Origin: CAZGUX01 sp046160045
GTDB lineage: Bacteria > Acidobacteriota > Terriglobia > Bryobacterales > Bryobacteraceae
Assembly: GCA_046160045.1 (NCBI GenBank)
Contig: JBJXGR010000073.1
Location: forward strand, 1 to 26,381
Length of the DNA: 26,381 nt
Direction: 5' to 3'
Shown here: one piece after another, positions 7,806 to 17,516 of the stretch
How positions within the stretch are numbered: position 1 is the first letter of the stretch
Layout: every line of letters starts with the position of its first letter
The notes under the pieces: model-generated
Told to the model about the DNA's origin: nothing
Databases searched by the model: none
Seen by the model: only the letters and a program-made list of their open reading frames with translations
Made by a program: the position numbers and the translations under genes

Positions 7806-8065
7806 GCCTTGGCCCTATGCTTCAACACTAGAGCGGAGGCTTCAGACCGGAGGTCCTTCCAGAAGCGCTCGTCAACATTGATGTCGTGTCCCGACTTCAA
7901 CCCCTCCAGCAGAAGCGCATCCAAACGACGCTCCTTTTCGCGCTCCTGAGCGTCTCTGAGTAGTCCGCGGAAGTATTCGCTCACGTTACCGTATCCTCTT
8001 GTACGGACTTCCCGGTCCACAAACTTCCTCAGAGAAGATGGGAGTGAGATAGTCACGGTCGTCAT
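7802..8065 (-). CDS. parD: ParD-type ribbon-helix-helix antitoxin (module 1)
   Basis: The 87-residue protein begins with TVTISLPSSLRKFVDREV and continues with GYGNVSEYFRGLLRDAQ. This is the ribbon-helix-helix DNA-binding fold of ParD antitoxins, with the VSEY signature at the start of helix B. The C-terminal half (LLLEGLKSG, then ERFWKDLRSEA) is the toxin-wrapping segment. It is first in the operon and overlaps parE by 4 bp. AGGGGA lies 9 nt upstream of the ATG, a good ribosome binding site. It should neutralise the ParE partner and repress its own promoter. Confidence 0.88.
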   Translation of the reverse strand: MTTVTISLPSSLRKFVDREVRTRGYGNVSEYFRGLLRDAQEREKERRLDALLLEGLKSGHDINVDERFWKDLRSEASALVLKHRAKA

Positions 8066-8087
8066 CTGTTGTCGTCCCCTGGGTAAG

Positions 8088-8118
8088 ATGATAACAGCTA
8101 ATAAGAACAGTTAAGCAA
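8088..8118 (-). promoter_or_regulatory. Promoter and possible operator of parDE module 1
   Basis: On the minus strand a TTGCTT (8113-8118) precedes TATCAT (8088-8093) with a 19-bp spacer, or TTATCA with 18 bp. Two copies of AACAG on the plus strand (8093-8097 and 8106-8110) sit 13 bp apart inside the spacer, where a ribbon-helix-helix repressor would block RNA polymerase. The region is conspicuously AT-rich compared with its surroundings. Confidence 0.45.
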
Positions 8119-8124
8119 ATCCAG

Positions 8125-9543
8125 CTAGGCCAGGATTTTCGTCGCCGCTTTCCCCGCGACGTCCGTCAGGCGGAAATTACGGCCCCCATAGAGAAATGTC
8201 AGCCGCTCGTGGTCGAAACCCAGAATGTGCAACATCGTCGCATGCAGATCGTGAATGTGCATGCGGTCTTCGACCGCGTAATAGCCGAACTCGTCGGTGG
8301 CGCCGTACGCCATTCCGCCCTTCACTCCCGCCCCCGCCATCCACGCGCTGTAGCCGTAGGGGTTGTGATCCCGCCCGTCTCCGGCCTGCGAAATCGGCGT
8401 GCGCCCGAATTCGCCGCTCCAAATCACGAGAGTGTCTTTCAGCAGGCCGCGCGATTTGAGATCGGTCAACAACCCAGCGATCGGCTTATCCACCATCAGG
8501 GCCGTGCGGGTGTGCAGGCGAATCAGTTCGGAGTGCGCGTCCCACCCGACTTCGTTCCCCGGACCGTACTCGTGGTTGATCTGGATGAAGCGGACATTGC
8601 GCTCCGCCATCCGGCGGGCCATCAGGCACTGCCAGCCGAAGTCGCGCGTCTCGGGCTCGTCCATGCCATACAGTTTTTTTGTCGCTTCCGATTCCTTGCT
8701 GATGTCAAACGCCTCCGGGGCCTCGGCCTGCATCCGGAAAGCCAGTTCAAACGCCTGGATGCGCGCTTCGAGTTCCGGGTCGTGATTCCAACGCTCCGCC
8801 GCGCGGCGATTCGCTTTCTGGATCATGTCCAGTTCGTAGCGCTGCTGTTCGGGAGTCAGGCCGGTGTTGCGCAAATGTTCGATCGGGTCCTTGAGATCGT
8901 CCACCTTGATGCCGCCGTGGCCGACCGCGGTGCCCTGGAAGGCCGCCGGAAGGAAGCCGGAACTCCAGTTCTTGGCACCGCCGTGCGACAGGCCGGGCTT
9001 GATTGTGAGGAACGCGGGCAGATTCTGGTTTTCCGTGCCAAGCCCATACACGACCCACGACCCCATGCTGGGCCGCGTGAACGTGTTCGAGCCGGTGTGT
9101 AGTTGCAGCACCGCGCCTCCGTGCGCGACGCTGTCGCCGACCATCGAGCGGATGATGCACAGGTCGTCGACGCAACGCGCCACGTTGGGGAACAGGTCGC
9201 TGACCGGCAACCCGCTTTGCCCATACCGGCGGAACTCCCAGGGCGACTTGAACAACGCGCCGGTCTGCCCTTCAGCGAAGGTCAGCGGCCGTTTGAAGGG
9301 CAGCGGCTTGCCGTGGTCCGTAGTCAGGCGGGGCTTGGGATCGAACGTGTCCATGTGCGACGGTCCGCCGTGCATGAACAGAAAGATCACCCGCTTTGCC
9401 CTTGGGGGGAAGTGCGGCTTCTTCGGCGCCAGGGGGTCGGCCGCCAGCCCTTGCTCAGCCAACATGCCGGCCAGCCCCATCAGGCCGAAGCCGCAGGCCG
9501 ACCGGCGAAGCAGATATCTGCGCGAAAGGTTCCTCGGCTCCAT
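8125..9543 (-). CDS. DUF1501 protein with Tat signal (alkaline-phosphatase/sulfatase-like fold)
   Basis: The product is a 472-residue exported protein. The N-terminus has a twin-arginine signal (SRRYLLRRSACGFGLMGLAG), so it is probably exported folded with its metal ions. DUF1501 landmarks are FLFMHGGPSHMDTFDPK near 55-71, the WSGEFGRTP segment near residue 380 and GRDHNPYG soon after, which carry likely metal ligands of the alkaline phosphatase superfamily. The last part, HIHDLHATMLHILGFDHERL, is the family's usual ending. The ATG at 9543 is chosen because it lies 2 nt after the upstream stop and gives a proper Tat signal. The enzymatic activity of DUF1501 proteins is not established. It forms an operon with the PSCyt/DUF1549/DUF1553 gene. 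Confidence 0.93.
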   Translation of the reverse strand: MEPRNLSRRYLLRRSACGFGLMGLAGMLAEQGLAADPLAPKKPHFPPRAKRVIFLFMHGGPSHMDTFDPKPRLTTDHGKPLPFKRPLTFAEGQTGALFKSPWEFRRYGQSGLPVSDLFPNVARCVDDLCIIRSMVGDSVAHGGAVLQLHTGSNTFTRPSMGSWVVYGLGTENQNLPAFLTIKPGLSHGGAKNWSSGFLPAAFQGTAVGHGGIKVDDLKDPIEHLRNTGLTPEQQRYELDMIQKANRRAAERWNHDPELEARIQAFELAFRMQAEAPEAFDISKESEATKKLYGMDEPETRDFGWQCLMARRMAERNVRFIQINHEYGPGNEVGWDAHSELIRLHTRTALMVDKPIAGLLTDLKSRGLLKDTLVIWSGEFGRTPISQAGDGRDHNPYGYSAWMAGAGVKGGMAYGATDEFGYYAVEDRMHIHDLHATMLHILGFDHERLTFLYGGRNFRLTDVAGKAATKILA

Positions 9544-9545
9544 GA

Positions 9546-12287
9546 TCAGTGAATGTACAAAAAGTCGTTCGAAGCGATCAGAGAGCGGCAAAAGCTGCTC
9601 CAGGCCAGGACACCATCGCCGCGCGCCGGGAAGCGGCTGACATAGTCCACCGCCTGCCGGGTCTCGTCCGGGTCCGGAGGGCGGTTGACGACCCGATAGT
9701 AGGCGCGCTCGATGCGCCCTTCATCGGTCAACGCCGTGTCCCGCAGTAAGTGTTGCGCGAGCGCCTTCGCCCGCTCGGAGACATAGCCGCTGTTCATCAT
9801 GTACAGGGCCTGCGGCGCGACGTTGGTCTGCGTACGCCCTTCCGAAGTCGTGGTCGCGTCGCCGAAGTCAAACAGGTTGAGCACGCTCGGCAGATTCGAT
9901 CGCCGCAACGGCAGGTAGACCAGCCGGCGCTTGCTTTCGTCCGGGCTCAGGCTCTTGCGGTCGTCGCTGAATTCCTTGTCGGTCCCCTCGCCCTTCTGCA
10001 GCGAGCCGCCCATCGTGACGTCGAGCGACCCGTCGATCGCCAGCAATGAGTCGCGCATTTCCTCCACCGCCAGGCGCCGCCGCTGAAACCGGGACCACAA
10101 CCGGTTGTCGGAGTCTTTCTCCATCGCTCCGGCGCTCGCGCGGCTGCTCATCTGATACGCGTTCGACAGCATGATCAGCCGGTGCATCGCCTTCAGCGAC
10201 CAGCCTCCCTCCATGAACCGATTGGCCAGATAGTCGAGCAATTCGGGATGGGTCGGACGCTCTCCCATCCGGCCGAAGTTGCTCGGCGTTCGCACCAGGC
10301 CTTCGCCGAAGTGCCACTGCCAGATGCGATTCACCATCACGCGTGCGGTCAGCGGGTTCGTCCGGCCGCTGAGCCAGCGGGCGAGTTCCAGGCGTCCGCT
10401 GCCCTGGGTGATGGGCGTTTGATCGTGCCCCGCCAGGACGATGGGGAACCGCTTCGGGACCTCGTCGCCGAGCGCCGCCGGATTGCCGCGGATGAAGACG
10501 CGCTGGGTGACGGGCTTGTCCTCCGCCACGCCGCAGGCCAGCGGCGGGTCCGGCGGACCGGTGTCCTTCAGCGTTTTCAACTCCGCGGTCAGTTGGTGAA
10601 ACCTGTGGCGGTTCTCGCCGGTGAACAGGGTTTCCCGATTCTTCTCCGGCAGCGCGAGCGGACCCTTTTCTGCGATCACTTCCGTGTAGAAGCGGTTATC
10701 GCCCGCCAGGAACTTGGGAGGAGGGGGCGGCTCCCCTCCTTTGGCTTTGGCCTCCGCTGCCTCTCGCTTCCACTGCTCCCGCGCTTCGCGCCGTTTGTGG
10801 TCGGTAGCGGTAAAGGTGGATTGATACTCCTCGGCGGCCGCGGTCTCGGACTTCGACTGGTACCACGGCTCCAGGTGGGGCCGGCGCTCCTTGGTGGGCT
10901 TCAGATAGTCGACCCAGCGCTGGAGGATCGCGGCGTCCAGCCCCGTCCGCGAGGCAGTCTGCTTCAGATCTTTCCCGTCCTTGTACACTTCTCGGGCCGC
11001 CAGCATATAGCGGGCCATCCGCGGAGACAACCGGTCGCGATGACGGGCAGCCTCCTCGCCAACCACTTCGTCGATCTCTTTCTGCTTCTCTTCGAGTTTC
11101 AGCTTGTGCCCGCGCCACCGGGCCGCCTCCTCCGGCGGAACCAGGGGGGCAAAGTACAACTGCGAAACCGTGCCTTCCAGCTTCTCCAGTTGCCGGGTGC
11201 TCGCGAAGATGGATGCCAGGCTGTAGTAGTCCTTTGTCGAGACCGGATCGAACTTATGATCGTGACACCGCGCGCAGGCCAGCGTCAGTCCCAGAAAGGC
11301 CCTGCCAGTCACCTCGATCTGCTCGTCGACGATGTCGTAGAACATCTTCGGCTTGTCCTGTTCGGCGATCAGCTTGGGGCCCAGGGCGAGGAACCCGGTC
11401 GCAATGATGCCGCGCAGGTTGACCCGCGACCCGTCCCCGGCCGGCAGAAGGTCGCCGGCCACCTGCTCGCGGACGAATTGGTCGAACGGCAGGTCGCGGT
11501 TGAACGCATCGAGAACATAATCCCGGTAGCGCCAGGCATAGGGATAGCGATGATCCTCGTCCGCGCCGGTCGAATCGGCGTACCGCGCGACATCCATCCA
11601 ATGGCGGCCCCACTGCTCCCCGTATCGCGGTGAACTCAGGAGGCGGTCAACCATGCGCTGGACGGCATCCGGAGCGCGGTCCCCTACGAACTCGCGCACC
11701 TCCTGCTCAGTGGGAGGCAAACCCGTCAGATCGAACGTCGCGCGGCGCAGAAAGGTCAGCCGGTCCGCGGGCGGCGCAGGTTCGATACCCTGACTCTCGA
11801 GTTTGGCCAATAGGAAGCGGTCGATGTCGTTGCGAACCCAGGCGGCGTTCTTCACCGTTGGAGGATCCAAAGCCTGCACCGGACGGAACGACCAGAAAAG
11901 TTCCGCCGGTTTCGAAGGGACTCCCTGCCCGGACGGCCACGGCGTGCCGGCCCGCACCCACTCGCGCAGGGACGCGATCTCGCCATCGCTCAGCTTCCCG
12001 GCCGGCGGCATCTTGATCCTGGTCTGATGGCTGACGGCGCGCAGCAACCGGCTGTTGTCGGGATCCGCCGTGTCGAGGATCGGTCCGGACGCCGCGCCTT
12101 TGCGCAATCCCTCGACGGTGGCCAGATTCAGTCCGCCCATCTGCATCTGAGGCCCATGGCACGAGTGGCACTTCGCCGAGAGCAGCGGCCGGATTGTCTT
12201 TTCGAACGCGTCGGCGGCCGGCGCAGTCTCCGCCGCATGCGCGGCCAATACTGAGAATCCCAGGACAACCAATCCGTGGCGGGTCAC
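9546..12287 (-). CDS. PSCyt1-DUF1549-DUF1553 cytochrome-like protein
   Basis: The product is a 913-residue exported protein with a signal peptide (1 to about 19). Domains in order are PSCyt1, a cytochrome c-like module with haem motif CHSCH at 40-44 and a probable Met ligand in KMPP at 92-95; DUF1549/PSCyt2 at about 150-350, with a second CxxCH (CARCH, 338-342); a charged helical linker of about 380-540; and DUF1553 from about 620 to 890 (RVMVNRIWQWHFG, then TPSNFG). These proteins are typical of Planctomycetes and Acidobacteria, usually paired with DUF1501 as here, and are thought to take part in polysaccharide breakdown, but the reaction is unproven. Start is GTG at 12287, with no clear ribosome binding site. 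Confidence 0.93.
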   Translation of the reverse strand: MTRHGLVVLGFSVLAAHAAETAPAADAFEKTIRPLLSAKCHSCHGPQMQMGGLNLATVEGLRKGAASGPILDTADPDNSRLLRAVSHQTRIKMPPAGKLSDGEIASLREWVRAGTPWPSGQGVPSKPAELFWSFRPVQALDPPTVKNAAWVRNDIDRFLLAKLESQGIEPAPPADRLTFLRRATFDLTGLPPTEQEVREFVGDRAPDAVQRMVDRLLSSPRYGEQWGRHWMDVARYADSTGADEDHRYPYAWRYRDYVLDAFNRDLPFDQFVREQVAGDLLPAGDGSRVNLRGIIATGFLALGPKLIAEQDKPKMFYDIVDEQIEVTGRAFLGLTLACARCHDHKFDPVSTKDYYSLASIFASTRQLEKLEGTVSQLYFAPLVPPEEAARWRGHKLKLEEKQKEIDEVVGEEAARHRDRLSPRMARYMLAAREVYKDGKDLKQTASRTGLDAAILQRWVDYLKPTKERRPHLEPWYQSKSETAAAEEYQSTFTATDHKRREAREQWKREAAEAKAKGGEPPPPPKFLAGDNRFYTEVIAEKGPLALPEKNRETLFTGENRHRFHQLTAELKTLKDTGPPDPPLACGVAEDKPVTQRVFIRGNPAALGDEVPKRFPIVLAGHDQTPITQGSGRLELARWLSGRTNPLTARVMVNRIWQWHFGEGLVRTPSNFGRMGERPTHPELLDYLANRFMEGGWSLKAMHRLIMLSNAYQMSSRASAGAMEKDSDNRLWSRFQRRRLAVEEMRDSLLAIDGSLDVTMGGSLQKGEGTDKEFSDDRKSLSPDESKRRLVYLPLRRSNLPSVLNLFDFGDATTTSEGRTQTNVAPQALYMMNSGYVSERAKALAQHLLRDTALTDEGRIERAYYRVVNRPPDPDETRQAVDYVSRFPARGDGVLAWSSFCRSLIASNDFLYIH

Positions 12288-12400
12288 TTGAGAGCCATTT
12301 TATCCAAGATCATCTGGTCGCAGCGTGGGATCTCGCCTCTGTCACCTGGTTCCCCTCGATCCCTAACAGACGACGGGGTTTTCGTTGGCTATGTCAATAG

Positions 12401-12429
12401 TTGCCATGTTTTGCCATCCGGGGTATCAT
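12401..12429 (+). promoter_or_regulatory. Promoter and operator-like direct repeats of parDE module 2
   Basis: TTGCCA (12401-12406) and TATCAT (12424-12429) are separated by exactly 17 bp. Two perfect copies of TTGCCAT, at 12401-12407 and 12411-12417, are 10 bp apart, one helical turn, so a bound ParD dimer of dimers would cover the -35 element. The predicted leader before the parD start is about 18 nt. Confidence 0.6.
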
Positions 12430-12453
12430 CAATGCGAAGGCAAGGGTGGATCG

Positions 12454-12723
12454 ATGCAGACGATGAACATCTCTCTCCCGGATCAGCTTAAGGACTTTGT
12501 CGATGAACAGGTCGGGTCCGGCCGCTATAGCAGCGTTAGCGAATACGTACGGGATTTGATCCGCGACGATGAAAGGCGCAAGGCTCAAGAGAAGCTGGAA
12601 TTGACGCTCCTGGAGGGAATCGGCAGTGGCGGGCCGACCGAGATGACGCGCGAGGACTGGGCCGACATCCGCCGGGAAGCTCTGAAGCAACTCGAAGCGC
12701 GCAAATCCCGCAAGTTAGCCTGA
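12454..12723 (+). CDS. parD: ParD-type ribbon-helix-helix antitoxin (module 2)
   Basis: The 89-residue protein starts MQTMNISLPDQLKDFVDEQV and continues with YSSVSEYVRDLIRDD, a clear ribbon-helix-helix ParD fold. The C-terminal half (LLEGIGSG, then REDWADIRREALKQLEARK) is the toxin-binding part. ATG 12454 is chosen over an in-frame ATG 69 bp upstream because AAGGG lies 7 nt before it and the ParD homology begins exactly here; the upstream start would fall at or before the predicted -10 box. Its stop shares one base with the start of parE (TGATG). It is a paralogue of the antitoxin at 7802-8065. Confidence 0.9.
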   Translation: MQTMNISLPDQLKDFVDEQVGSGRYSSVSEYVRDLIRDDERRKAQEKLELTLLEGIGSGGPTEMTREDWADIRREALKQLEARKSRKLA

Positions 12724-13052
12724 TGCCCCGCGTTCTGAAGCGCGAGGCCGCCAGGCGTGATCTCATCGCCCAATGGGTTTGGTACGCGGAGAACGCGGGT
12801 GTCGAACTTGCCGATCGATTCCTCCAAGCGGCCGACGTCTCCCTGAGTTTGCTCGCCACTCACCCCGAGAGTGGCACTTCGGTCTTCGTACAAAAGCAGG
12901 AGCTACAGGGAATGCGGCGCATTGCTGTCGGAGACGGGTTTGAGGCGGTACTCCTTTTCTACTTCCCTCTGCCGAATGGAGTCGACTTGGTCAGGGTGGT
13001 CCACGGCAGCAGAGATTTGCAGAAACTCCTCGCGGAGGGATTCTTCGGTTGA
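12723..13052 (+). CDS. parE: ParE-type toxin (module 2)
   Basis: The 109-residue protein opens MPRVLKREAARRDLIAQWVW, continues with ADRFLQAADVSLSLLATHPE and SGTSVFVQKQELQGMRRIAV, and ends DLVRVVHGSRDLQKLL, matching the ParE family in order and length. Translation is coupled to parD through the TGATG overlap. It is expected to inhibit gyrase unless bound by ParD, with the target inferred from the family. The gene ends 38 bp before the convergent purF, and no terminator hairpin is obvious between them. Confidence 0.88.
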   Translation: MPRVLKREAARRDLIAQWVWYAENAGVELADRFLQAADVSLSLLATHPESGTSVFVQKQELQGMRRIAVGDGFEAVLLFYFPLPNGVDLVRVVHGSRDLQKLLAEGFFG

Positions 13053-13090
13053 TCTTTTCCCGCTGCTCGGACGGGCCGGCCTGCCGAATC

Positions 13091-14506
<1,416 letters not shown>

Positions 14507-14516
14507 AGCCCCCCCT

Positions 14517-16757
14517 TTACGGATGCACCTGCTCCGGATGTAGCATGGCCTCCAGGCTGCCTTGCCATCCTTGTTTCAGACGAGTCACGTCCCCGTCGAC
14601 CAGAACCCGCCCCCGGTTGCGAATCAACAGGCGGTCTGGTTGCGTGCGGCCGATCGATATCGCCTCGATCCCGTGCTTTCGTGCAGTCTCGATGACTCGA
14701 TCGGGCTCCGCGGTCGACACCAGAACGCGGGAAGGCGCCTCATGGAACAGCAGAAACTCCGGCCTCAGATCGGAATCGAGGTCGATGTCCGCACCCACCT
14801 CCGCGCTGCCGAAGGCGCACTCAGCCAGCGCGACCGCCAACCCGCCGTCGCTCAGGTCATGCGCCGATTCGGCCAGGCCGGCCCCGACAATCTCGCGGCA
14901 TGCCGCCTGCACGCGCTTCTCGTACTCCATGTCCAATGCTGGGGGCAGGCCCCACGCGGTCTTCAACACGGCTTTGGCGTATTGCGTGCCGCCGAATCGC
15001 GTGAGATCGCAATCGCGCAATCCACCCAGCAGGACCACAGAACGGCCTGGTTGTTTGAAGTCGATCGTCACGGGGGCTCCGGTCGGCAGCAGGCCCACGA
15101 TTCCCAGAACCGGCGTGGGGAAAACGCCCTCGCTCAGGGTTTCGTTATACAGGCTGACGTTGCCGCCCGTGATGGGAGTCTCGAAGAAAGCGCACGCCTC
15201 GGCCATTCCCTCGATCGCTTCCACCAATTGCGCCATGATCTCGGGCCTCTCCGGATTGCCGAAGTTGAGATTGTTGGTCGCGGCGACGGGCAGCGCTCCT
15301 ACCGTGGCGAGATTGCGGCAGCACTCCGCGACGTTGAGCTTCGCTCCTTCGCGCGGGTCGAGATAGCAGTAGCGGCCGTTGCCGTCCAGCGCCATCGCCA
15401 CCGACGAGCCGGTCTCCTTGATACGGATGACCGCGGCATCGCCCCCCGGGCCCACGACCGTGTTCGTCCGCACCATGTAATCGTATTGCTGCCAGATCCA
15501 CCGCTTGGAACAGACATCCGCCGACCGGAGAATGGTCTCGAGATCCGCGGCCAGGTCCCCGCTGGCGAATAACGGTCCTTCCATCGGGGCGCGCCGGAAG
15601 GGTTTGGTGTGAGGCCGGTCGTACAGGGGCGCTTCGTCGGCCAGCGGACGATTGGGGATCTCCGCCACCACGACGCCGTGATCTTTCACCCGCAACATGC
15701 CGTCGCCGGTGACCTGCCCGATCGTTACCGCGTCCAGGCCCCACTTCCGGAAGACCTCGAAAACCTCATGTTCGCGGCCGCCCTCGGCCACCAGCAGCAT
15801 TCGCTCCTGCGATTCCGAGAGCATGATCTCGTACGGAGTCATCCCGGTCTCGCGCTGCGGAACGAATCGCAGATCGATCTCGATTCCGGTTCCACCCCGC
15901 GATCCCATCTCGCAGGTGGAGCACGTTAACCCGGCTGCGCCCATGTCCTGGATGCCGACGATGGCGCCCGTCCGCATCGCCTCCAGGCACGCTTCCAAAA
16001 GCAGCTTTTCCATGAACGGATCGCCCACCTGGACGTTCGGCCGCTTCTGTTTCGACTCCTCGGAAAACTCCGCCGACGCCATCGATGCGCCATGAATTCC
16101 ATCGCGGCCCGTCTTGGCGCCCACGTAGATCACCGGATTGCCGACTCCGGAAGCCTTGGCGTAAAAGATCTCGTCTTTGCGGAACACCCCCAACGCGAAC
16201 ACGTTGACCAGCGGATTCCCGCTGTAGCTGGTTTCGAAAATGCACTCGCCACCCACGGTCGGGACGCCGAAACAGTTGCCGTAGTGCGCGATGCCCGAGA
16301 CCACGCCCTCCACGATCCGCCGGTTCCGTTTGCCGTTCACCAGATCGTCCAGCGTCCCGAACCTCAGTGAGTTCAGCACCGCCACCGGCCGCGCGCCCAT
16401 CGTAAAGATGTCGCGCAGGATACCGCCGACGCCGGTCGCCGCACCCTGGAATGGCTCGATAAAGCTCGGGTGGTTGTGCGACTCGATCTTGAACGCGATC
16501 GCGTAGCCGCCGCCGATGTCGATGATCCCGGCATTCTCGCCCGGCCCCTGCAGGACGAGCTGGCTGCGCGTGGGCAGTTTTTTCAGATGAATGCGGGAAC
16601 TCTTGTACGAGCAGTGCTCGCTCCACATCACGCTGAAGATGCCAAGCTCGGTCAGGGTCGGCTCCCGCCCCAGGATGCCGACGATCTTTCCGTATTCGGT
16701 TTCGGTGAGCTGGTGCTGCGTGATCAGCTCTGGGGTGATCGAAGTGGCAGCACTCAT
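14517..16757 (-). CDS. purL: Phosphoribosylformylglycinamidine synthase subunit PurL
   Basis: The synthetase subunit of FGAM synthase converts FGAR to FGAM with ATP and ammonia. The 746-residue length fits the small PurL type, which works with separate PurQ and PurS subunits. The N-terminal WSEHCSYKSS segment contains the active-site His48. Metal and ATP-binding stretches of the two AIRS-like halves follow, including GGGYAIAFKIESHNHPSF near 80-100, VGIQDMGAAGLTCSTCEMGS in the first half, NLNFGNPERP in the second, and SAHDLSDGGLAVALAE near the end. Its ATG overlaps the purQ stop by 4 bp. Confidence 0.97.
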   Translation of the reverse strand: MSAATSITPELITQHQLTETEYGKIVGILGREPTLTELGIFSVMWSEHCSYKSSRIHLKKLPTRSQLVLQGPGENAGIIDIGGGYAIAFKIESHNHPSFIEPFQGAATGVGGILRDIFTMGARPVAVLNSLRFGTLDDLVNGKRNRRIVEGVVSGIAHYGNCFGVPTVGGECIFETSYSGNPLVNVFALGVFRKDEIFYAKASGVGNPVIYVGAKTGRDGIHGASMASAEFSEESKQKRPNVQVGDPFMEKLLLEACLEAMRTGAIVGIQDMGAAGLTCSTCEMGSRGGTGIEIDLRFVPQRETGMTPYEIMLSESQERMLLVAEGGREHEVFEVFRKWGLDAVTIGQVTGDGMLRVKDHGVVVAEIPNRPLADEAPLYDRPHTKPFRRAPMEGPLFASGDLAADLETILRSADVCSKRWIWQQYDYMVRTNTVVGPGGDAAVIRIKETGSSVAMALDGNGRYCYLDPREGAKLNVAECCRNLATVGALPVAATNNLNFGNPERPEIMAQLVEAIEGMAEACAFFETPITGGNVSLYNETLSEGVFPTPVLGIVGLLPTGAPVTIDFKQPGRSVVLLGGLRDCDLTRFGGTQYAKAVLKTAWGLPPALDMEYEKRVQAACREIVGAGLAESAHDLSDGGLAVALAECAFGSAEVGADIDLDSDLRPEFLLFHEAPSRVLVSTAEPDRVIETARKHGIEAISIGRTQPDRLLIRNRGRVLVDGDVTRLKQGWQGSLEAMLHPEQVHP

Positions 16758-17428
16758 TGGCTGATCCGGGCAAATGACTCAACCATGGACTGAAACAGCC
16801 CAAGCCCCGCGGTAGAACCCATCAGCGGGTCCGAAGCCCGTTCCGGATGAGGCATCATGCCCAGCACATTACGTTCGCGATTCAGAATTCCGGCGATATC
16901 CCGCATCGACCCGTTCGGGTTCCCCACATACCGGAACGCCACGCGGTCCTCGGCTTCCAGTTCGTCCAGAAGGCGAGCCTCGGCCGTGTAGCAGCCCTCG
17001 CCGTGAGCGATGGGCATCTCGAGCACCTCGCCTTTTGCGTATCGCGAGGTGAAGCCGCTCCCGGCCGTCTCACACCGCAATCGCACCGGGCCACAGATGA
17101 ACTTCAGGCCTTGGTTGCGCACCAGCGCTCCCGGCAGCAGCCCGCACTCCGTAAGGATCTGGAAGCCGTTGCAAAAGCCCGCCACGGGTCCGCCTTCCTT
17201 GGCGAAGTCCCGCACCGCGTTCATCACGCGCGAGAACTTTGCGATGGCTCCGCACCGGAGATAATCTCCGTAAGAGAAGCCGCCCGGCAGAATCACGGCA
17301 TCCACGTCGCCCAGCCGGGATGCATCGTGCCAGATGAATTCCGCCTGGTGTCCCAGATTATGGGTGACCGCGTACCAGGCGTCGTGATCGCAATTACTGC
17401 CCGGAAAGACAATGACTCCGAATCTCAT
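16754..17428 (-). CDS. purQ: Phosphoribosylformylglycinamidine synthase subunit PurQ
   Basis: This is the class I glutaminase subunit that feeds ammonia to PurL. The 224-residue product starts MRFGVIVFPGSNCDHD. The catalytic triad is visible as Cys86 (GFCNGFQ), His194 and Glu196 (MPHPERA), with the oxyanion region LPGGFSYGDYLRCG at 48-61. ATG 17428 is used because homology begins there; the open frame extends 39 codons further with unrelated sequence. It is first in the purine operon and divergent from the glycosyltransferase at 17517. A TACACT at 17464-17469 (minus strand) could be its -10 box, but no matching -35 is seen. The small PurS subunit normally encoded just upstream is absent here. 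Confidence 0.96.
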   Translation of the reverse strand: MRFGVIVFPGSNCDHDAWYAVTHNLGHQAEFIWHDASRLGDVDAVILPGGFSYGDYLRCGAIAKFSRVMNAVRDFAKEGGPVAGFCNGFQILTECGLLPGALVRNQGLKFICGPVRLRCETAGSGFTSRYAKGEVLEMPIAHGEGCYTAEARLLDELEAEDRVAFRYVGNPNGSMRDIAGILNRERNVLGMMPHPERASDPLMGSTAGLGLFQSMVESFARISQ

Positions 17429-17516
17429 GGCTTCGCGCCGTCTCTGGTTGGGGAGGTAACTCAAGTGTAGCAGCTTGCCGCCGGTTCGGTGTCGCATGCT
17501 ATACCAGGAGGCGCGC

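Noticed and set aside
10182..11633. A 483-codon plus-strand frame inside the PSCyt/DUF1549/DUF1553 gene
   Set aside because: It is the antisense shadow of a well-supported gene and matches no family.
17475..17506. TTGCCG and TATACC as a promoter for the glycosyltransferase at 17517
   Set aside because: Transcription would start within or after the ribosome binding site, which would remove it from the message.
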